A stretch of 64,000 nucleotides of DNA from Pseudolactococcus reticulitermitis (GCF_002260845.1 NZ_BEDT01000005.1:62001-126000); one strand, 5' to 3'. Shown: positions 46,742 through 56,152, numbered from the stretch's first letter. The notes: generated from the sequence alone by a model not told the origin. Made by a program: numbers and translations.

Positions 46742-46859
46742 GCAAGTTGACGGTGCATTACGTATATAAAAGTAGACGGAAAAATGCTATAATAGGGTAT
46801 TGTGAAAGTTTTGCGGTCGGGTCATAAAACTGGTCGTGTATGAAACGAGGAGAGAAAGA

Positions 46860-48044
46860 TTGGCAAAAAAAGCTAAGAAAAATTTAGACGATATTACGAA
46901 GAAATTTGGCGAAGAGCGTGAAAAAGCGCTCAATGATGCCCTAAAAGTCATTGAAAAAGACTTTGGTAAGGGTGCTTTGATGCGTCTGGGCGACAAGGCT
47001 GAGCAAAAAGTGCAGGTCATGAGTTCGGGGTCATTGGCACTTGATATTGCCTTGGGTGCGGGTGGCTATCCGAAAGGGCGGATTATCGAAATCTATGGGC
47101 CAGAATCATCAGGTAAGACAACTGTTGCCCTTCATGCGGTGGCACAAGCCCAAAAAGAGGGCGGGATTGCAGCCTTTATCGATGCAGAACACGCGCTTGA
47201 TCCTGCCTATGCCGCAGCGCTTGGTGTCAATATCGATGAACTCTTGCTGTCTCAACCAGATTCTGGTGAACAAGGTCTTGAAATTGCAGGTAAATTGATT
47301 GATTCTGGTGCCATTGATTTGGTTGTCATCGACTCAGTTGCAGCCCTTGTCCCACGTGCTGAAATCGATGGCGAAATCGGTGATTCTCACGTTGGTTTGC
47401 AAGCACGGATGATGTCGCAAGCCATGCGTAAATTATCAGCATCCATCAATAAAACGAAAACAATCGCCATCTTTATCAACCAATTGCGTGAAAAAGTTGG
47501 GGTCATGTTTGGTAGCCCAGAAACAACACCTGGTGGTCGCGCCTTGAAATTTTACGCCTCTGTTCGTCTTGATGTCCGTGGTAACACGCAAATCAAGGGA
47601 ACTGGCGATGATAAAGACACGGCGATGGGGAAAGAAACTAAGATTAAAGTCGTGAAAAACAAGGTGGCGCCACCTTTTAAAGTTGCTGAAGTTGAAATCA
47701 TGTTTGGCGAAGGGATTTCTCGAACTGGCGAGCTAGTCAAAATCGCAACTGATTTGGAGATTATCAAAAAATCAGGCGCGTGGTTCTCTTACAACGATGA
47801 AAAAATCGGTCAAGGTTCTGAAAAAGCGAAACTTTATTTGAAAGAACACCCAGAAGTATTTGATGAAATCGACCGTAAAGTGCGTGAAAAATTTGGTTTA
47901 ATTGAGGGCGAAACGACTGCCGAACAAACAGACCAAACTGAAGAAAAAGTGACAAAAAAAGCAACTAAAGCTAAAAAAGGGAAACAAGAAGCCGAACCTG
48001 AATTAGTCTCTCTCGATTTAGACACGATTGAAATTGAAGAATAA
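46860..48044 (+). CDS. recA: Recombinase RecA
   Basis: RecA forms filaments on single-stranded DNA for repair and SOS induction. The 394-residue protein has Walker [10 protein letters not shown] near 69, [11 protein letters not shown] near 97, VIDSVAAL (Walker B) near 143 and [13 protein letters not shown] near 208. The start TTG ([17 protein letters not shown] when translated) follows GAGGAGAG and matches lactococcal RecA; an upstream GTG would add eight residues. A TATAAT near 46791 is its likely promoter, inside the mutM-recA gap. Confidence 0.97.
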   Translation: MAKKAKKNLDDITKKFGEEREKALNDALKVIEKDFGKGALMRLGDKAEQKVQVMSSGSLALDIALGAGGYPKGRIIEIYGPESSGKTTVALHAVAQAQKEGGIAAFIDAEHALDPAYAAALGVNIDELLLSQPDSGEQGLEIAGKLIDSGAIDLVVIDSVAALVPRAEIDGEIGDSHVGLQARMMSQAMRKLSASINKTKTIAIFINQLREKVGVMFGSPETTPGGRALKFYASVRLDVRGNTQIKGTGDDKDTAMGKETKIKVVKNKVAPPFKVAEVEIMFGEGISRTGELVKIATDLEIIKKSGAWFSYNDEKIGQGSEKAKLYLKEHPEVFDEIDRKVREKFGLIEGETTAEQTDQTEEKVTKKATKAKKGKQEAEPELVSLDLDTIEIEE

Positions 48045-48080
48045 AGTCTATTTTTAGTTGAAAAACAAAAGGAATATTAA

Positions 48081-48130
48081 ACTTTTTTTAAACAAACCAC
48101 TAATAATTGTTTTAAAAAGTGAAGTTTTTT
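48081..48130 (+). terminator. Terminator after recA
   Basis: ACTTTTTTTAAACAA (48081-48095) pairs imperfectly with TTGTTTTAAAAAGT (48107-48120), then GAAGTTTTTTAG. Confidence 0.55.
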
Positions 48131-48225
48131 AGGGAATAGGTCTTTTGACTGATGACAAAATATGTTATAATTGATATCATATAAATAACATGAAATGCGT
48201 TAGAAATACCAACATGGAGGTCACT

Positions 48226-48624
48226 ATGATAACAATTTATACAGCGCCATCTTGCACGAGTTGCAAGAAAGCGAAACTATGGTTAGGTCAGCATGATATT
48301 TCATATGACGAGAGAAATATTATGTCCTTTCCTTTATCGACAGATGAAGTTAAACATATTTTAGAAAAATGCGATGATGGCATTGAATCTTTGATTTCAA
48401 ATCGAAATCGATTCGTGAAATCATTAAATGTTGATTTTGAGGAGCTTTCTTTATCGGAAGCTGTCACAATCATTTCTGAAAATCCACAAATTCTACGTCG
48501 TCCGATTATCATGGATGATAAACGTCTCCACATTGGTTACAATGAAGAAGAAATTCGCGCATTTTTACCACGTAGCGTCCGTGTTTTAGAAAATGATGGC
48601 CTGCGCTTGCGTGATGCCATTTGA
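48226..48624 (+). CDS. spx: Transcription regulator Spx
   Basis: Spx binds RNA polymerase alpha and redirects transcription during thiol stress; ClpXP degrades it. The 132-residue protein has the redox switch CTSC near residue 10 in TAPSCTSCKKAKLWL, and RRPIIMDDKRLHIGYNEEEIRAFLP near the C terminus, typical of the ArsC-like fold of Spx. The start is the ATG after TGGAGGTCACT. A TATAAT at 48166-48171 lies upstream. Lactococci have several Spx paralogues, and this one sits by recA. Confidence 0.93.
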   Translation: MITIYTAPSCTSCKKAKLWLGQHDISYDERNIMSFPLSTDEVKHILEKCDDGIESLISNRNRFVKSLNVDFEELSLSEAVTIISENPQILRRPIIMDDKRLHIGYNEEEIRAFLPRSVRVLENDGLRLRDAI

Positions 48625-48640
48625 GTGCTTGACCTGTTCA

Positions 48641-48670
48641 AACTGTCCAGACTTTAGGGACAGTTTTTTG
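48641..48670 (+). terminator. Terminator after spx
   Basis: AACTGTCC (48641-48648) pairs with GGACAGTT (48658-48665), followed by TTTTG. Confidence 0.85.
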
Positions 48671-48839
48671 TTGTCTGGCAATTTAGGAAAAATAGAGTTT
48701 GCTTTATTGGATTAATTAGCTACAATACGAAACCGACTGCTAAATAAATGTTATAATGGAAGCAGTAGCTTCTGTTGTTTGGCGGAATACCTTGTAAAGT
48801 AGTATTCACAGGCATCAGAAATAGAAAACGGAGAAGCAC

Positions 48840-49610
48840 TTGATATTTGATACCCATACGCATTTAAATGTAGCGAATTTTGCAGGTCGTGAAGCTGAGG
48901 AGATTGAGAAAGCGCGTGAATTTGGTGTGACCAAACTTAATATCGTAGGGTTTGATACGCCAACAATTCAACAGAGTTTGGCTTTGTCAGCAACCTATGA
49001 TAATTTATATGCAACCATTGGCTGGCACCCGACTGAAGCTGGGTTTTATACATCTGAAATTGAGGCGATGATTGTCCAGCAGTTGGCGAATCCAAAAGTG
49101 ATCGCGCTTGGCGAGATTGGTTTAGACTATCACTGGATGGCAGATCCGAAAGACGTGCAAGAAACTGTCTTTCGTCGTCAGATTCAGTTGTCTAAAACGC
49201 ATAATCTACCGTTTGTTGTTCATACCCGTGATGCCATGGCGGACACCTATGCTATCATCAAGTCTGAAGGTGTCGGACCACGTGGTGGTATCATGCACTC
49301 TTTTTCAGGCACTTATGCAGAAGCCAAGCAGTTTTTAGACTTGGGGATGATGATTTCTTTCTCAGGTGTCGTGACCTTTAAAAAGGCACTGGAACTCCAA
49401 GAGGCAGCGACAAAATTACCACTTGATAAGCTCTTAGTTGAAACCGATGCGCCCTATCTTGCGCCCATGCCCTTCCGGGGTCGTGAAAACACACCCGCCT
49501 ACACGAAATTTGTCGTCGAAAAAATCGCAGCACTCCGCGGTATATCGGCAGATGAAGTTGCCCAAGCGACTTATGATAATGCCATGAGGATATTTGACCT
49601 CCATGACTGA
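48840..49610 (+). CDS. tatD: TatD family metal-dependent DNase
   Basis: The 256-residue TIM-barrel hydrolase has IFDTHTHLN at the N terminus, ALGEIGLDYHW near 92, VVHTRDA near 128, MHSFSGT near 153 and VETDAPYLAP near 200, which hold the metal ligands. TatD enzymes act as deoxyribonucleases in repair. The start is TTG after GGAGAAGCAC. The gene is the first of a tatD-rnmV-rsmA set that is common in Firmicutes. A TATAAT near 48752 may be the promoter. Confidence 0.95.
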   Translation: MIFDTHTHLNVANFAGREAEEIEKAREFGVTKLNIVGFDTPTIQQSLALSATYDNLYATIGWHPTEAGFYTSEIEAMIVQQLANPKVIALGEIGLDYHWMADPKDVQETVFRRQIQLSKTHNLPFVVHTRDAMADTYAIIKSEGVGPRGGIMHSFSGTYAEAKQFLDLGMMISFSGVVTFKKALELQEAATKLPLDKLLVETDAPYLAPMPFRGRENTPAYTKFVVEKIAALRGISADEVAQATYDNAMRIFDLHD

Positions 49611-50175
49611 TAAACGCAAAATTTCAGAAATTGTTGTCGTCGAGGGCAAGGATGATACCGCCAATCTCAAACGTTATTATGAGGTTGACACTTACGAAAC
49701 GCAAGGGTCAGCGATTTCAGATGAGGATTTGGAGCGGATTGAGCGCCTGCACGACCTGCGTGGCGTCATCGTCTTTACAGACCCTGACCACAGTGGTGAG
49801 CGGATTCGGCGCATCATCATGACCGCCATTCCGACCGTCAAGCACGCCTTTCTCAATCGAGACGAGGCCAAGCCAAAATCGAAAACTAAAGGGCGTTCCC
49901 TCGGGGTGGAACATGCGAGTTATGACGATTTAGAGAAGGCCCTAGGGCATTTAACGTCGAATTTTGAGGATGACACTGATTTTGACATCACGCATGGCGA
50001 CTTGATTCGGTTAGGTTTAATCGGTCATAGGGACAGCCGGCAAAGACGAGAATATCTGGGTCAGACACTCAGAATTGGTTACAGCAATGCGAAGCAGCAG
50101 CTCAAACGTTTAGAATTGTTTGGCATCACCCTAGCAGAAGTTGAAAACATAATGGAGAATTATTCATGCACATAG
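49603..50175 (+). CDS. rnmV: Ribonuclease M5
   Basis: RNase M5 trims 5S rRNA precursors. The 190-residue protein has a Toprim domain: [27 protein letters not shown] in substance at the N terminus (catalytic Glu), then [16 protein letters not shown] near 55 (DxD). The C-terminal part ([25 protein letters not shown] in substance) matches M5. It overlaps tatD by eight bases and the downstream rsmA by ten. An in-frame TTG nine bases upstream is an alternative start. Confidence 0.94.
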   Translation: MTDKRKISEIVVVEGKDDTANLKRYYEVDTYETQGSAISDEDLERIERLHDLRGVIVFTDPDHSGERIRRIIMTAIPTVKHAFLNRDEAKPKSKTKGRSLGVEHASYDDLEKALGHLTSNFEDDTDFDITHGDLIRLGLIGHRDSRQRREYLGQTLRIGYSNAKQQLKRLELFGITLAEVENIMENYSCT

Positions 50176-51038
50176 CAGATTACCGCGTCACCAAAGCCAT
50201 TCTAGACCGTCATGGTTTCTCATTTAAGAAAAGTCTGGGGCAAAATTTCCTGACAGATACCAATATCTTGCAGAAAATCGTCGATACAGCCGAAATTGAC
50301 CGCCAAGTTAATGTCATCGAAATCGGCCCTGGTATCGGCGCCCTGACAGAATTTATCGCTGAGAATGCGGCAGAAGTCATGGCTTTTGAAATCGACGACC
50401 GTTTGATTCCGATTTTGGCAGACACCTTGCGTGATTTTGACAATGTCACCGTGATTAATGAGGATGTCCTCAAAGCAGATTTACAGACGCACATTCGCAA
50501 CTTCAAAAATCCAGAGTTGCCCATCAAAGTCGTGGCGAACCTGCCTTACTACATCACAACCCCGATTTTGATGCACTTGATTGAGAGTAAAATTCCTTTC
50601 ACGGAGTTCGTTGTCATGATGCAAAAAGAAGTCGCCGACCGCATCTCAGCTGAGCCTAATACCAAAGCCTACGGTAGCCTTTCCATCGCCGTCCAGTACT
50701 ACATGACCGCCCAAGTCGCCTTTATCGTGCCCAAAACAGTTTTTGTGCCAGCGCCTAATGTCGACTCCGCCATTCTCAAGATGACCCGGCGCGATGCGCC
50801 AATGGTTGCGGTTTCAGACGAGGACTTCTTTTTCAAAGTCGCAAAACTTGCCTTTCTTCACAGACGAAAAACGCTTTGGAACAATCTCCAGTCAGCCTTT
50901 GGTAAGACGGAAGAAGTTCGTCAGCAACTCACACAAGCCTTGGAAGTCTCAGGCATTTCCCCACAAATTCGAGGGGAAGCCCTCTCAATCCCAGAATTTG
51001 CCAAGTTAGCAGAAGCACTATTACCTTTAAAAAAATAG
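50166..51038 (+). CDS. rsmA: 16S rRNA dimethyladenosine transferase RsmA (KsgA)
   Basis: RsmA dimethylates two adjacent adenosines near the 3' end of 16S rRNA. The 290 residues show [13 protein letters not shown] near 18, the SAM motif [13 protein letters not shown] near 55, the catalytic NLPYYIT near 125 and [10 protein letters not shown] near 235. It overlaps rnmV and ends the tatD-rnmV-rsmA operon. Confidence 0.97.
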   Translation: MHIADYRVTKAILDRHGFSFKKSLGQNFLTDTNILQKIVDTAEIDRQVNVIEIGPGIGALTEFIAENAAEVMAFEIDDRLIPILADTLRDFDNVTVINEDVLKADLQTHIRNFKNPELPIKVVANLPYYITTPILMHLIESKIPFTEFVVMMQKEVADRISAEPNTKAYGSLSIAVQYYMTAQVAFIVPKTVFVPAPNVDSAILKMTRRDAPMVAVSDEDFFFKVAKLAFLHRRKTLWNNLQSAFGKTEEVRQQLTQALEVSGISPQIRGEALSIPEFAKLAEALLPLKK

Positions 51039-51089
51039 TCTGACACATTAGTGTAGATACTCATAAGGAACTGTAAGCAAACTACGAAA

Positions 51090-51118
51090 GGAAAGGTGGT
51101 ATCATCCACTTTCCTTTT
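51090..51118 (+). terminator. Terminator after rsmA operon
   Basis: GGAAAGGTGG (51090-51099) pairs with CCACTTTCC (51106-51114), followed by a T run. The remaining gap to 51434 is AT-rich with no gene that I can support. Confidence 0.85.
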
Positions 51119-51434
51119 TGATTGTCCTGATAGACTTTGTGGCGCTTTTTTGTTTTCATTCCGAACAAAAGCACCATAAGTCTATTTTTTTATTCATATC
51201 ATGCGCTTCTATTTTAGATAATCTTTGTTTTGAATTGGTTGCAGTTTAGTTGTTAGTTTTTTCTTGTTTTGACAACCAAAGAAGCAATTTTTAAATAATG
51301 TCCTTTGATAGTTTCATTTTATAGTCTTTTGAATACCTATTCTAAAATCTTGTGAGCATAGGTAGAAATATTTGTAAAATTTTGACAAATAACATAAAAT
51401 GATAATAACATTTAGAAAGATAATGAGGTTTAAT

Positions 51435-51836
51435 ATGTCGGAAGAAATGAGCTTATTACCACTTGGAACAACTGTTAGCGTAAAAGAAAATGATAGCGTT
51501 TACATCATCATATCAAGAGGTTTTCAAAAACAAAAGGATGGTACGTTTTTAGCGGAGTATAGAGGGGTTCTCCACCCATTCGGAAAAACTGCAACTCACG
51601 AACCCATTATTATAGCTGAAAATTAAATAACAGAACTTCATCATTTTGGTTATGAAGATGAAAAAGATGAAATTTTTGCCAAGCAACAACTTGAAAAGGC
51701 GAGCAATCCATCACAGGAAATTGGAAATCAGGTCACTTCATCAAGTCTTAACCCTATTTCTCAAACAATTCAAGACGATGAAATGGAACCTGAATATCTT
51801 AAAGCCCCATTTTATAAACTTAGAAATGGGAAATAA
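51435..51836 (+). pseudogene. DUF4176-type type VII secretion accessory gene with in-frame stop
   Basis: MSEEMSLLPLGTTVSVKEND...YRGVLHPFGK is the usual DUF4176 start, a family found beside type VII (LXG) effectors. A TAA at 51624-51626 stops it after 63 residues. The same frame continues without another stop as ITELHHFGYEDEKDEIF and on to 51836, and the family normally has a segment of that kind (hydrophobic + GY.DE.E) right there. I therefore read it as one gene broken by a nonsense change; the shortened product could still be made. GAGG six bases before the ATG supports the start. Confidence 0.6.
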
Positions 51837-51881
51837 TCAATAAATATAGTAAGTATTGATTTCAAATAGGAAGAGGAAAAA

Positions 51882-52595
51882 ATGACATTAATAGCGTTAA
51901 TTGTTATGATTTTGGTAATAGGAAGTCCAATAGTATTTATGAGTTTTATAAGTTTAGAGTTACGTGCACGGCTTTCAACCAAAGAATATCTAGTCATTAT
52001 ATTTATTCTTTTCCTGTTAATTATAAATCTTATAGGAGCTTTTTATTACTATGACAATCTTTATAATGATACGGGAGGAGACTTCCAAGGGATTACTATA
52101 TGGTTAGATGTACTTTTAATTATTTCTTTTATAATCTCACAAATTGTAGTTATCTCAAAAAATTCAAAGGATAAAGAAGATGTACAACAACTAGATTTTA
52201 AAAAAGTATTTATTTTTTCAATCGCTTTTTTATCATTGATAACATTTGCCAATGTTAGGGGTATTCAAGAACATCAAAAAAGTGAAATGTGGGGAATTAT
52301 TTACCATGAGAAAGAAATTGTCAAGATGGTTACTGACAAATATCCTGATATTAAGAAACTAGAATTTGAAAAATTAAAGTATGTTCCAACAAACCCTTTT
52401 ATGTCTGAGCCTAAAATCTCACTAATTGTTACTTTTACAGATAATACAATAAAAAAAATAAAATTTAATCCTAAAAATTTTGAGTATACTGATGATGTGG
52501 AAGAACTTTTAAAACATAATATTAACACAAATATTACAAAAGATATTGAAGTTAGATACTCAGATGAAAAGGTTAAAAAAGTGAAAATTAAATGA
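51882..52595 (+). CDS. Membrane protein of the type VII effector locus, unknown
   Basis: The 237-residue protein has about four hydrophobic segments in the first 125 residues (MTLIALIVMILVIGSPIVFM, IIFILFLLIINLIGAFYY, VLLIISFIISQIVVI, VFIFSIAFLSLITFA) and a charged soluble C-terminal domain with KYPDIKKLEFEKLKY near 155. That segment resembles the FPDIKEIRF of the next two proteins, so all three may share a domain and form an immunity group. The stop overlaps the next start (ATGA). Confidence 0.65.
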   Translation: MTLIALIVMILVIGSPIVFMSFISLELRARLSTKEYLVIIFILFLLIINLIGAFYYYDNLYNDTGGDFQGITIWLDVLLIISFIISQIVVISKNSKDKEDVQQLDFKKVFIFSIAFLSLITFANVRGIQEHQKSEMWGIIYHEKEIVKMVTDKYPDIKKLEFEKLKYVPTNPFMSEPKISLIVTFTDNTIKKIKFNPKNFEYTDDVEELLKHNINTNITKDIEVRYSDEKVKKVKIK

Positions 52596-53044
52596 GTAAG
52601 CGAAGGAAGATAATTATAAGGATTGTCATTGGTTTATTGGTAGTTGTTGGAATTGTAGGAGGAAAAATGTATATGGCTAAACAAACGCATAATCAAAGAA
52701 TAGCTGAAATGGCGAATAAATTGAGATACGAGGGGTTTGAAACAGAAATTGCGAAAAAATTAAAGGAAGAATTTCCTGATATTAAAGAAATCAGATTTGA
52801 TGATACTGCAAAAAATAGGAAAATGGGATTTTATTGGTCAACATTTCAGATTATTGCAGATTGGACAGAAAATCAGCCTGAAAGTGAGAGACATTCAGTG
52901 ATAAATTATAATAATATTCAAGATATACAAACGCATGTATATTCGATGATTTTGTCAAAATCTATGTATAAATATCAGGGGACAGGTAAAACAGTGACAC
53001 CAGTATTAGTTACATATTCAACTGGTAAAAATAAGGAGGTTTAA
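52592..53044 (+). CDS. Membrane-anchored protein, candidate effector immunity (copy 1)
   Basis: The 150 residues have an N-terminal anchor (IIIRIVIGLLVVVGIVGG) and a soluble domain with EMANKLRYEGFETEIAKKL and FPDIKEIRFDDT. The first 75 residues are almost identical to the protein at 53128, while the C-terminal half is diverged. That pattern, duplication with divergence next to a toxin, is usual for immunity genes. It is followed by a ribosome binding site and a broken head of an effector gene. Confidence 0.7.
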   Translation: MSKRRKIIIRIVIGLLVVVGIVGGKMYMAKQTHNQRIAEMANKLRYEGFETEIAKKLKEEFPDIKEIRFDDTAKNRKMGFYWSTFQIIADWTENQPESERHSVINYNNIQDIQTHVYSMILSKSMYKYQGTGKTVTPVLVTYSTGKNKEV

Positions 53045-53045
53045 A

Positions 53046-53117
53046 ATGGCGACAGAACAAGAGCTTGTAGATTTGAACGGTATAGTTTATGGCGTTGACC
53101 ATAATTATAAGGAATAG
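53046..53117 (+). pseudogene. Head of a second effector gene, truncated at 23 codons
   Basis: With AAGGAGG upstream, it encodes MATEQELVDLNGIVYGVDHN plus YKE and then a stop. This aligns with the first 23 residues of the effector at 53585 (MVTDKQLKELNELVYGVDHN). It is what remains of an effector that once followed the first immunity-like gene. Confidence 0.75.
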
Positions 53118-53127
53118 GAAAAATTGA

Positions 53128-53583
53128 ATGAGTAAACGGAAGAAAATAATTATAAGGATTGTCATTGGTTTATTGGTAGTTGTCGGAATTATAGGAGGAA
53201 AAATGTATATGGCTAAACAAACGCATAATCAAAGAGTAGCTGAAATGGCGAATAAATTGAGATACGAGGGATTTGAAACAGAGATTGCGAAAAAATTAAA
53301 GGAAGAATTTCCTGATATTAAAGAAATCAGGTTTGAGGGTACAAGCAAAAATAGTAAAACTGGAAGTTACTGGTCCACATTCTATATTATAGCCGACTGG
53401 ACTAAAGGACAACCAGAATCAGAATATTATTCAGATTTTACTGGGTACGGCTCTATTCAAGATATTCAAACTAGTGGTTATTCAATGGGTATAACAAAAT
53501 TGATGGATAAATATGATGAAACGGGAAAGACGTTAAATTCAGTATTAGTCACGTATTCAACTGGAAAGAAAAAGGAAATTTAA
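53128..53583 (+). CDS. Membrane-anchored protein, candidate effector immunity (copy 2)
   Basis: The 151-residue paralogue of the 52592 protein shares the anchor and the region to FPDIKEIRF. It then differs (GTSKNSKTGSYWSTFYIIADW in substance) and ends LVTYSTGKKKEI. It lies two bases before the intact lipase-like effector, so it is the best candidate for the cognate immunity protein, placed to protect from a toxin that acts at the membrane. The family is not recognised with certainty. Confidence 0.7.
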   Translation: MSKRKKIIIRIVIGLLVVVGIIGGKMYMAKQTHNQRVAEMANKLRYEGFETEIAKKLKEEFPDIKEIRFEGTSKNSKTGSYWSTFYIIADWTKGQPESEYYSDFTGYGSIQDIQTSGYSMGITKLMDKYDETGKTLNSVLVTYSTGKKKEI

Positions 53584-53584
53584 C

Positions 53585-54799
53585 ATGGTAACAGATAAAC
53601 AACTTAAAGAATTAAATGAACTGGTATACGGAGTTGACCATAATTATATAGAAAAAGGGAAACCTTTTGTAGATGTTGATGAAGGTTTTGAGAGAAAGAT
53701 TGGAAATCAAAAATTTCAAGTTATTTCAACCTCCAACAATGATAAATCAGGAACTATCATTCTTCACGAGCCACAGCCTAATGGTGGTTATAAAGATGTT
53801 CCTTATACTGTAAAACCGAATGATGGCTTTTCAGGGATGGCAGTTGCCCCAATCAATAATGGTGTGGTTGATTATGGTAATGTGACAGTAATCGCTGCTG
53901 CCACAAACCCAACCTCTCCAAATGATTTAGGTGGTGCAGCTGCAGCTGTTCCAGGGTTATCTTTACAATATGATACCGCTGAACAATATCTATTAAAGCT
54001 AATGAAAGAACACCCTGACTGGCAGATTAACCAATTATCAGGTTATTCTCAAAGTGCTTATATGTTGAAAATAGGTGCTAAATATCACATTCCCACAACC
54101 GTTTTTCACGGTTGGTTTAACTATAATACTTTATCCAAGGAAGAACGGGATTATATGAACGCTCATATGGCGCAATATATTAACTATCGAGCGCATGAGG
54201 AGGAAGTCGGTGGTAAGCTCGTCGTCAGTCATGATGCTAAGAATACCGCTGGTTCTGTTTATTATATAGGTAACGCTAATAGTCATTTATTGACTTCTTT
54301 CAAATTTGATAAAGACGGCAACATCAAATTTAATATTGAGGATTCAAAAGGCGAGGATAAAATATCTAATTTACAAGGTAGTATCGCAAAAAGTTCAGGA
54401 GGGAAGAAGATTGCTTTACGGACTGAACTTATTGCCACAATTTCAGAGCACGCCAAAGACCTTGCCCAAGGCTATGAATCTGCCATAAAGGCCGAACTTG
54501 AGAAAGCTGAACTTGAGATTAAAACGATTGTTCAAGAAATCAATCAAGGTGCTTATGAGATTCAAAATTATTTGCAAGGTTGGGAAGTTGATAAGTTGAT
54601 TCAAAATTATCAAGAATCTGATTTCTGGGATGATGGTCTTGAATCATCAATCAAACAAGAGGTTAAAAAATATAAAAATAGTCTCTATGACTTCTCAGAT
54701 ACGCTAACAGTAGTTTCAAGAAGAATAGCTGATTACGATAGTCAAGAAGGTGCTAGATTGTTTAAACAAGATATTACAGCTCGTGGAAAGGTAAGATAA
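53585..54799 (+). CDS. Type VII-secreted lipase-like toxin with reverse domain order (TslA-like)
   Basis: The 404 residues have an N-terminal alpha/beta-hydrolase-like domain (about 1-250) with a nucleophile elbow LSGYSQSAYMLKIG (Ser near 156) followed by PTTVFHGWFNYNTL, and a C-terminal all-helical charged region (about 285-404, AELEKAELEIKTIVQEIN, VVSRRIADYDSQEGARLF). Most LXG effectors carry the secretion helix bundle first; S. aureus TslA carries lipase first and helices last, with two small helper proteins downstream, as here. Phospholipase activity against competitors is the inference. No secretion apparatus gene is in the window. Confidence 0.7.
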   Translation: MVTDKQLKELNELVYGVDHNYIEKGKPFVDVDEGFERKIGNQKFQVISTSNNDKSGTIILHEPQPNGGYKDVPYTVKPNDGFSGMAVAPINNGVVDYGNVTVIAAATNPTSPNDLGGAAAAVPGLSLQYDTAEQYLLKLMKEHPDWQINQLSGYSQSAYMLKIGAKYHIPTTVFHGWFNYNTLSKEERDYMNAHMAQYINYRAHEEEVGGKLVVSHDAKNTAGSVYYIGNANSHLLTSFKFDKDGNIKFNIEDSKGEDKISNLQGSIAKSSGGKKIALRTELIATISEHAKDLAQGYESAIKAELEKAELEIKTIVQEINQGAYEIQNYLQGWEVDKLIQNYQESDFWDDGLESSIKQEVKKYKNSLYDFSDTLTVVSRRIADYDSQEGARLFKQDITARGKVR

Positions 54800-54800
54800 G

Positions 54801-55082
54801 ATGTATTCAGATGTTGAAGAGGCTTATATAGAATTACAAAAAGAAATGGAACGCCAAGCTATTCAAATGTTGTTGCAAGTCAAAACGCAACAAGTCCAAG
54901 AAATTAAACAGACTTTACAGAAAGAACTTGATGCGTTTGAAGAATCTATGTATCAGACAAGTCAAAGTGATTTACCTGCTGACTTGAAAGGGGCTTTGAC
55001 AGGCAAAGCTTCAGAGGCTGCTAAGGAATTTTTGAAAAATATTAAGAAGTTAGAACTTACTTCGCCAGTAAAAGGATGTTAA
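54801..55082 (+). CDS. Small helical helper protein of type VII effector (TlaA/Lap-like)
   Basis: The 93-residue protein is mostly helical and charged (VEEAYIELQKEMERQAIQMLL, VQEIKQTLQKELDAFEESMY) without signal peptide. It lies one base after the effector. Small WXG100-like partners in this position bind the helical region of the effector and target it to the secretion machine. The exact family is not certain. Confidence 0.65.
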   Translation: MYSDVEEAYIELQKEMERQAIQMLLQVKTQQVQEIKQTLQKELDAFEESMYQTSQSDLPADLKGALTGKASEAAKEFLKNIKKLELTSPVKGC

Positions 55083-55086
55083 AATT

Positions 55087-55395
55087 ATGGAAGATAAACG
55101 TAGACAACGTGCGCTACTTGAAGAAAATTATGATGATGATAAACGAAAACTCAATCGTCAAAAAGAAGCCATTTTCGAAAAAGAAAATGAATTTAAACGA
55201 GAACGTTCTCGTTTAATGGAAAGAGTATATTCAATTATTCCTCAAAGTGCCCATGAATTACATATTTTAGACAATAGATTATATAAACTTCATGACGAGT
55301 TTTTAACAGAAACTAAAAGAGCTCATAGAAAACTTGAAGACGAAGAACGAGAATTAAATTCAAATTTCAATACAGCTTTAAATAATTTAATATAG
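55087..55395 (+). CDS. Small coiled-coil helper protein of type VII effector
   Basis: The 102 residues form a charged coiled coil (QRALLEENYDDDKRKLNRQK, KRAHRKLEDEERELNSNF) with a break at SIIPQSAHEL, a helix-turn-helix hairpin like the small LXG-associated partners. It begins four bases after the previous helper and is followed by a terminator, closing the operon. Confidence 0.65.
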   Translation: MEDKRRQRALLEENYDDDKRKLNRQKEAIFEKENEFKRERSRLMERVYSIIPQSAHELHILDNRLYKLHDEFLTETKRAHRKLEDEERELNSNFNTALNNLI

Positions 55396-55402
55396 GCATA
55401 GT

Positions 55403-55431
55403 AAAAGCAGAGCCTGAAACTCTGCTTTTTG
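55403..55431 (+). terminator. Terminator after type VII effector locus
   Basis: AAAAGCAGAG (55403-55412) pairs with CTCTGCTTTT (55420-55429) around CCTGAAA. Confidence 0.9.
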
Positions 55432-55495
55432 TGTGTTTACAATTTACCGTTTAGCTGTTTTGGTTAAAGTTCTTTATTGAACCTTGGCAAATGGG

Positions 55496-55939
55496 TCAAA
55501 CTATTTTTTTCATGGCGACATGCTGGATACCAGCGTCTAAAAACATCTCACCAAATGGCTCAAAGCCTAATTTTTCATAGAAAGGAATGGCTTGCATTTG
55601 GGCATGAAGCTCGACGAGCTTAAAATGCTGTTCCTGCAAAAAGTCTAGGACATGCACCATCAGATCATGAGCATATCCCTGACCTCTGTAAGGTTTGAGC
55701 GTCGCGACACGCTGGATTAAAGCCTGCTCACCATTTGCCGAAGGCAGGAGGCGCAAGGTTGAAACGGCGGTTTCGTTAGGGTCGTCGAGCAGCAAAACAA
55801 AGTGGATAGCGTAGGCCTCGTCTTTGTCGATTTCGAGGGAGAGCGGGACTTGCTGTTCCTTGACAAAGACGGTGTTGCGGATTTTGAGTGATTGGACGTA
55901 AACGTCGGATAAAGTGTCGCGGGTTTGCTTGATTTTCAT
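55496..55939 (-). CDS. GNAT family N-acetyltransferase
   Basis: The 147-residue protein has the GNAT acetyl-CoA loop in RVATLKPYRGQGYAHDLM (about 72-89) and a C-terminal FYEKLGFEPFGEMFLDAGIQHVAMKK in substance, like the ElaA/YjcF subgroup. The substrate is unknown. GTAGGAG precedes the ATG. Its base composition matches the core genome, so the AT-rich island ends before it. Confidence 0.88.
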   Translation of the reverse strand: MKIKQTRDTLSDVYVQSLKIRNTVFVKEQQVPLSLEIDKDEAYAIHFVLLLDDPNETAVSTLRLLPSANGEQALIQRVATLKPYRGQGYAHDLMVHVLDFLQEQHFKLVELHAQMQAIPFYEKLGFEPFGEMFLDAGIQHVAMKKIV

Positions 55940-56091
55940 GGGGCTCCTACTTATCTTGATATGACTTATTTCCTATGCTATTTGTGTCTTAATTTTTCTA
56001 CTGCTTTATTGTATCATAAAGGCTAACTGAGTAGTTTGTTTTAATTTTGCATAAAAATTTCATATCATTAATTATATAACACAGACGAAGT

Positions 56092-56105
56092 TGAAAGCGT
56101 TTACA
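56092..56105 (+). promoter_or_regulatory. cre box overlapping the -35 of a membrane/secreted gene pair
   Basis: TGAAAGCGTTTACA matches TGWAANCGNTNWCA at every position. Its last six bases TTTACA (56100-56105) are the -35, with TATAAT at 56123-56128 after 17 bases. CcpA bound here would block RNA polymerase. Confidence 0.65.
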
Positions 56106-56152
56106 TAGAAGAGGGTTAATGGTATAATATTTATAGATAAGGAGGTAGTGAG

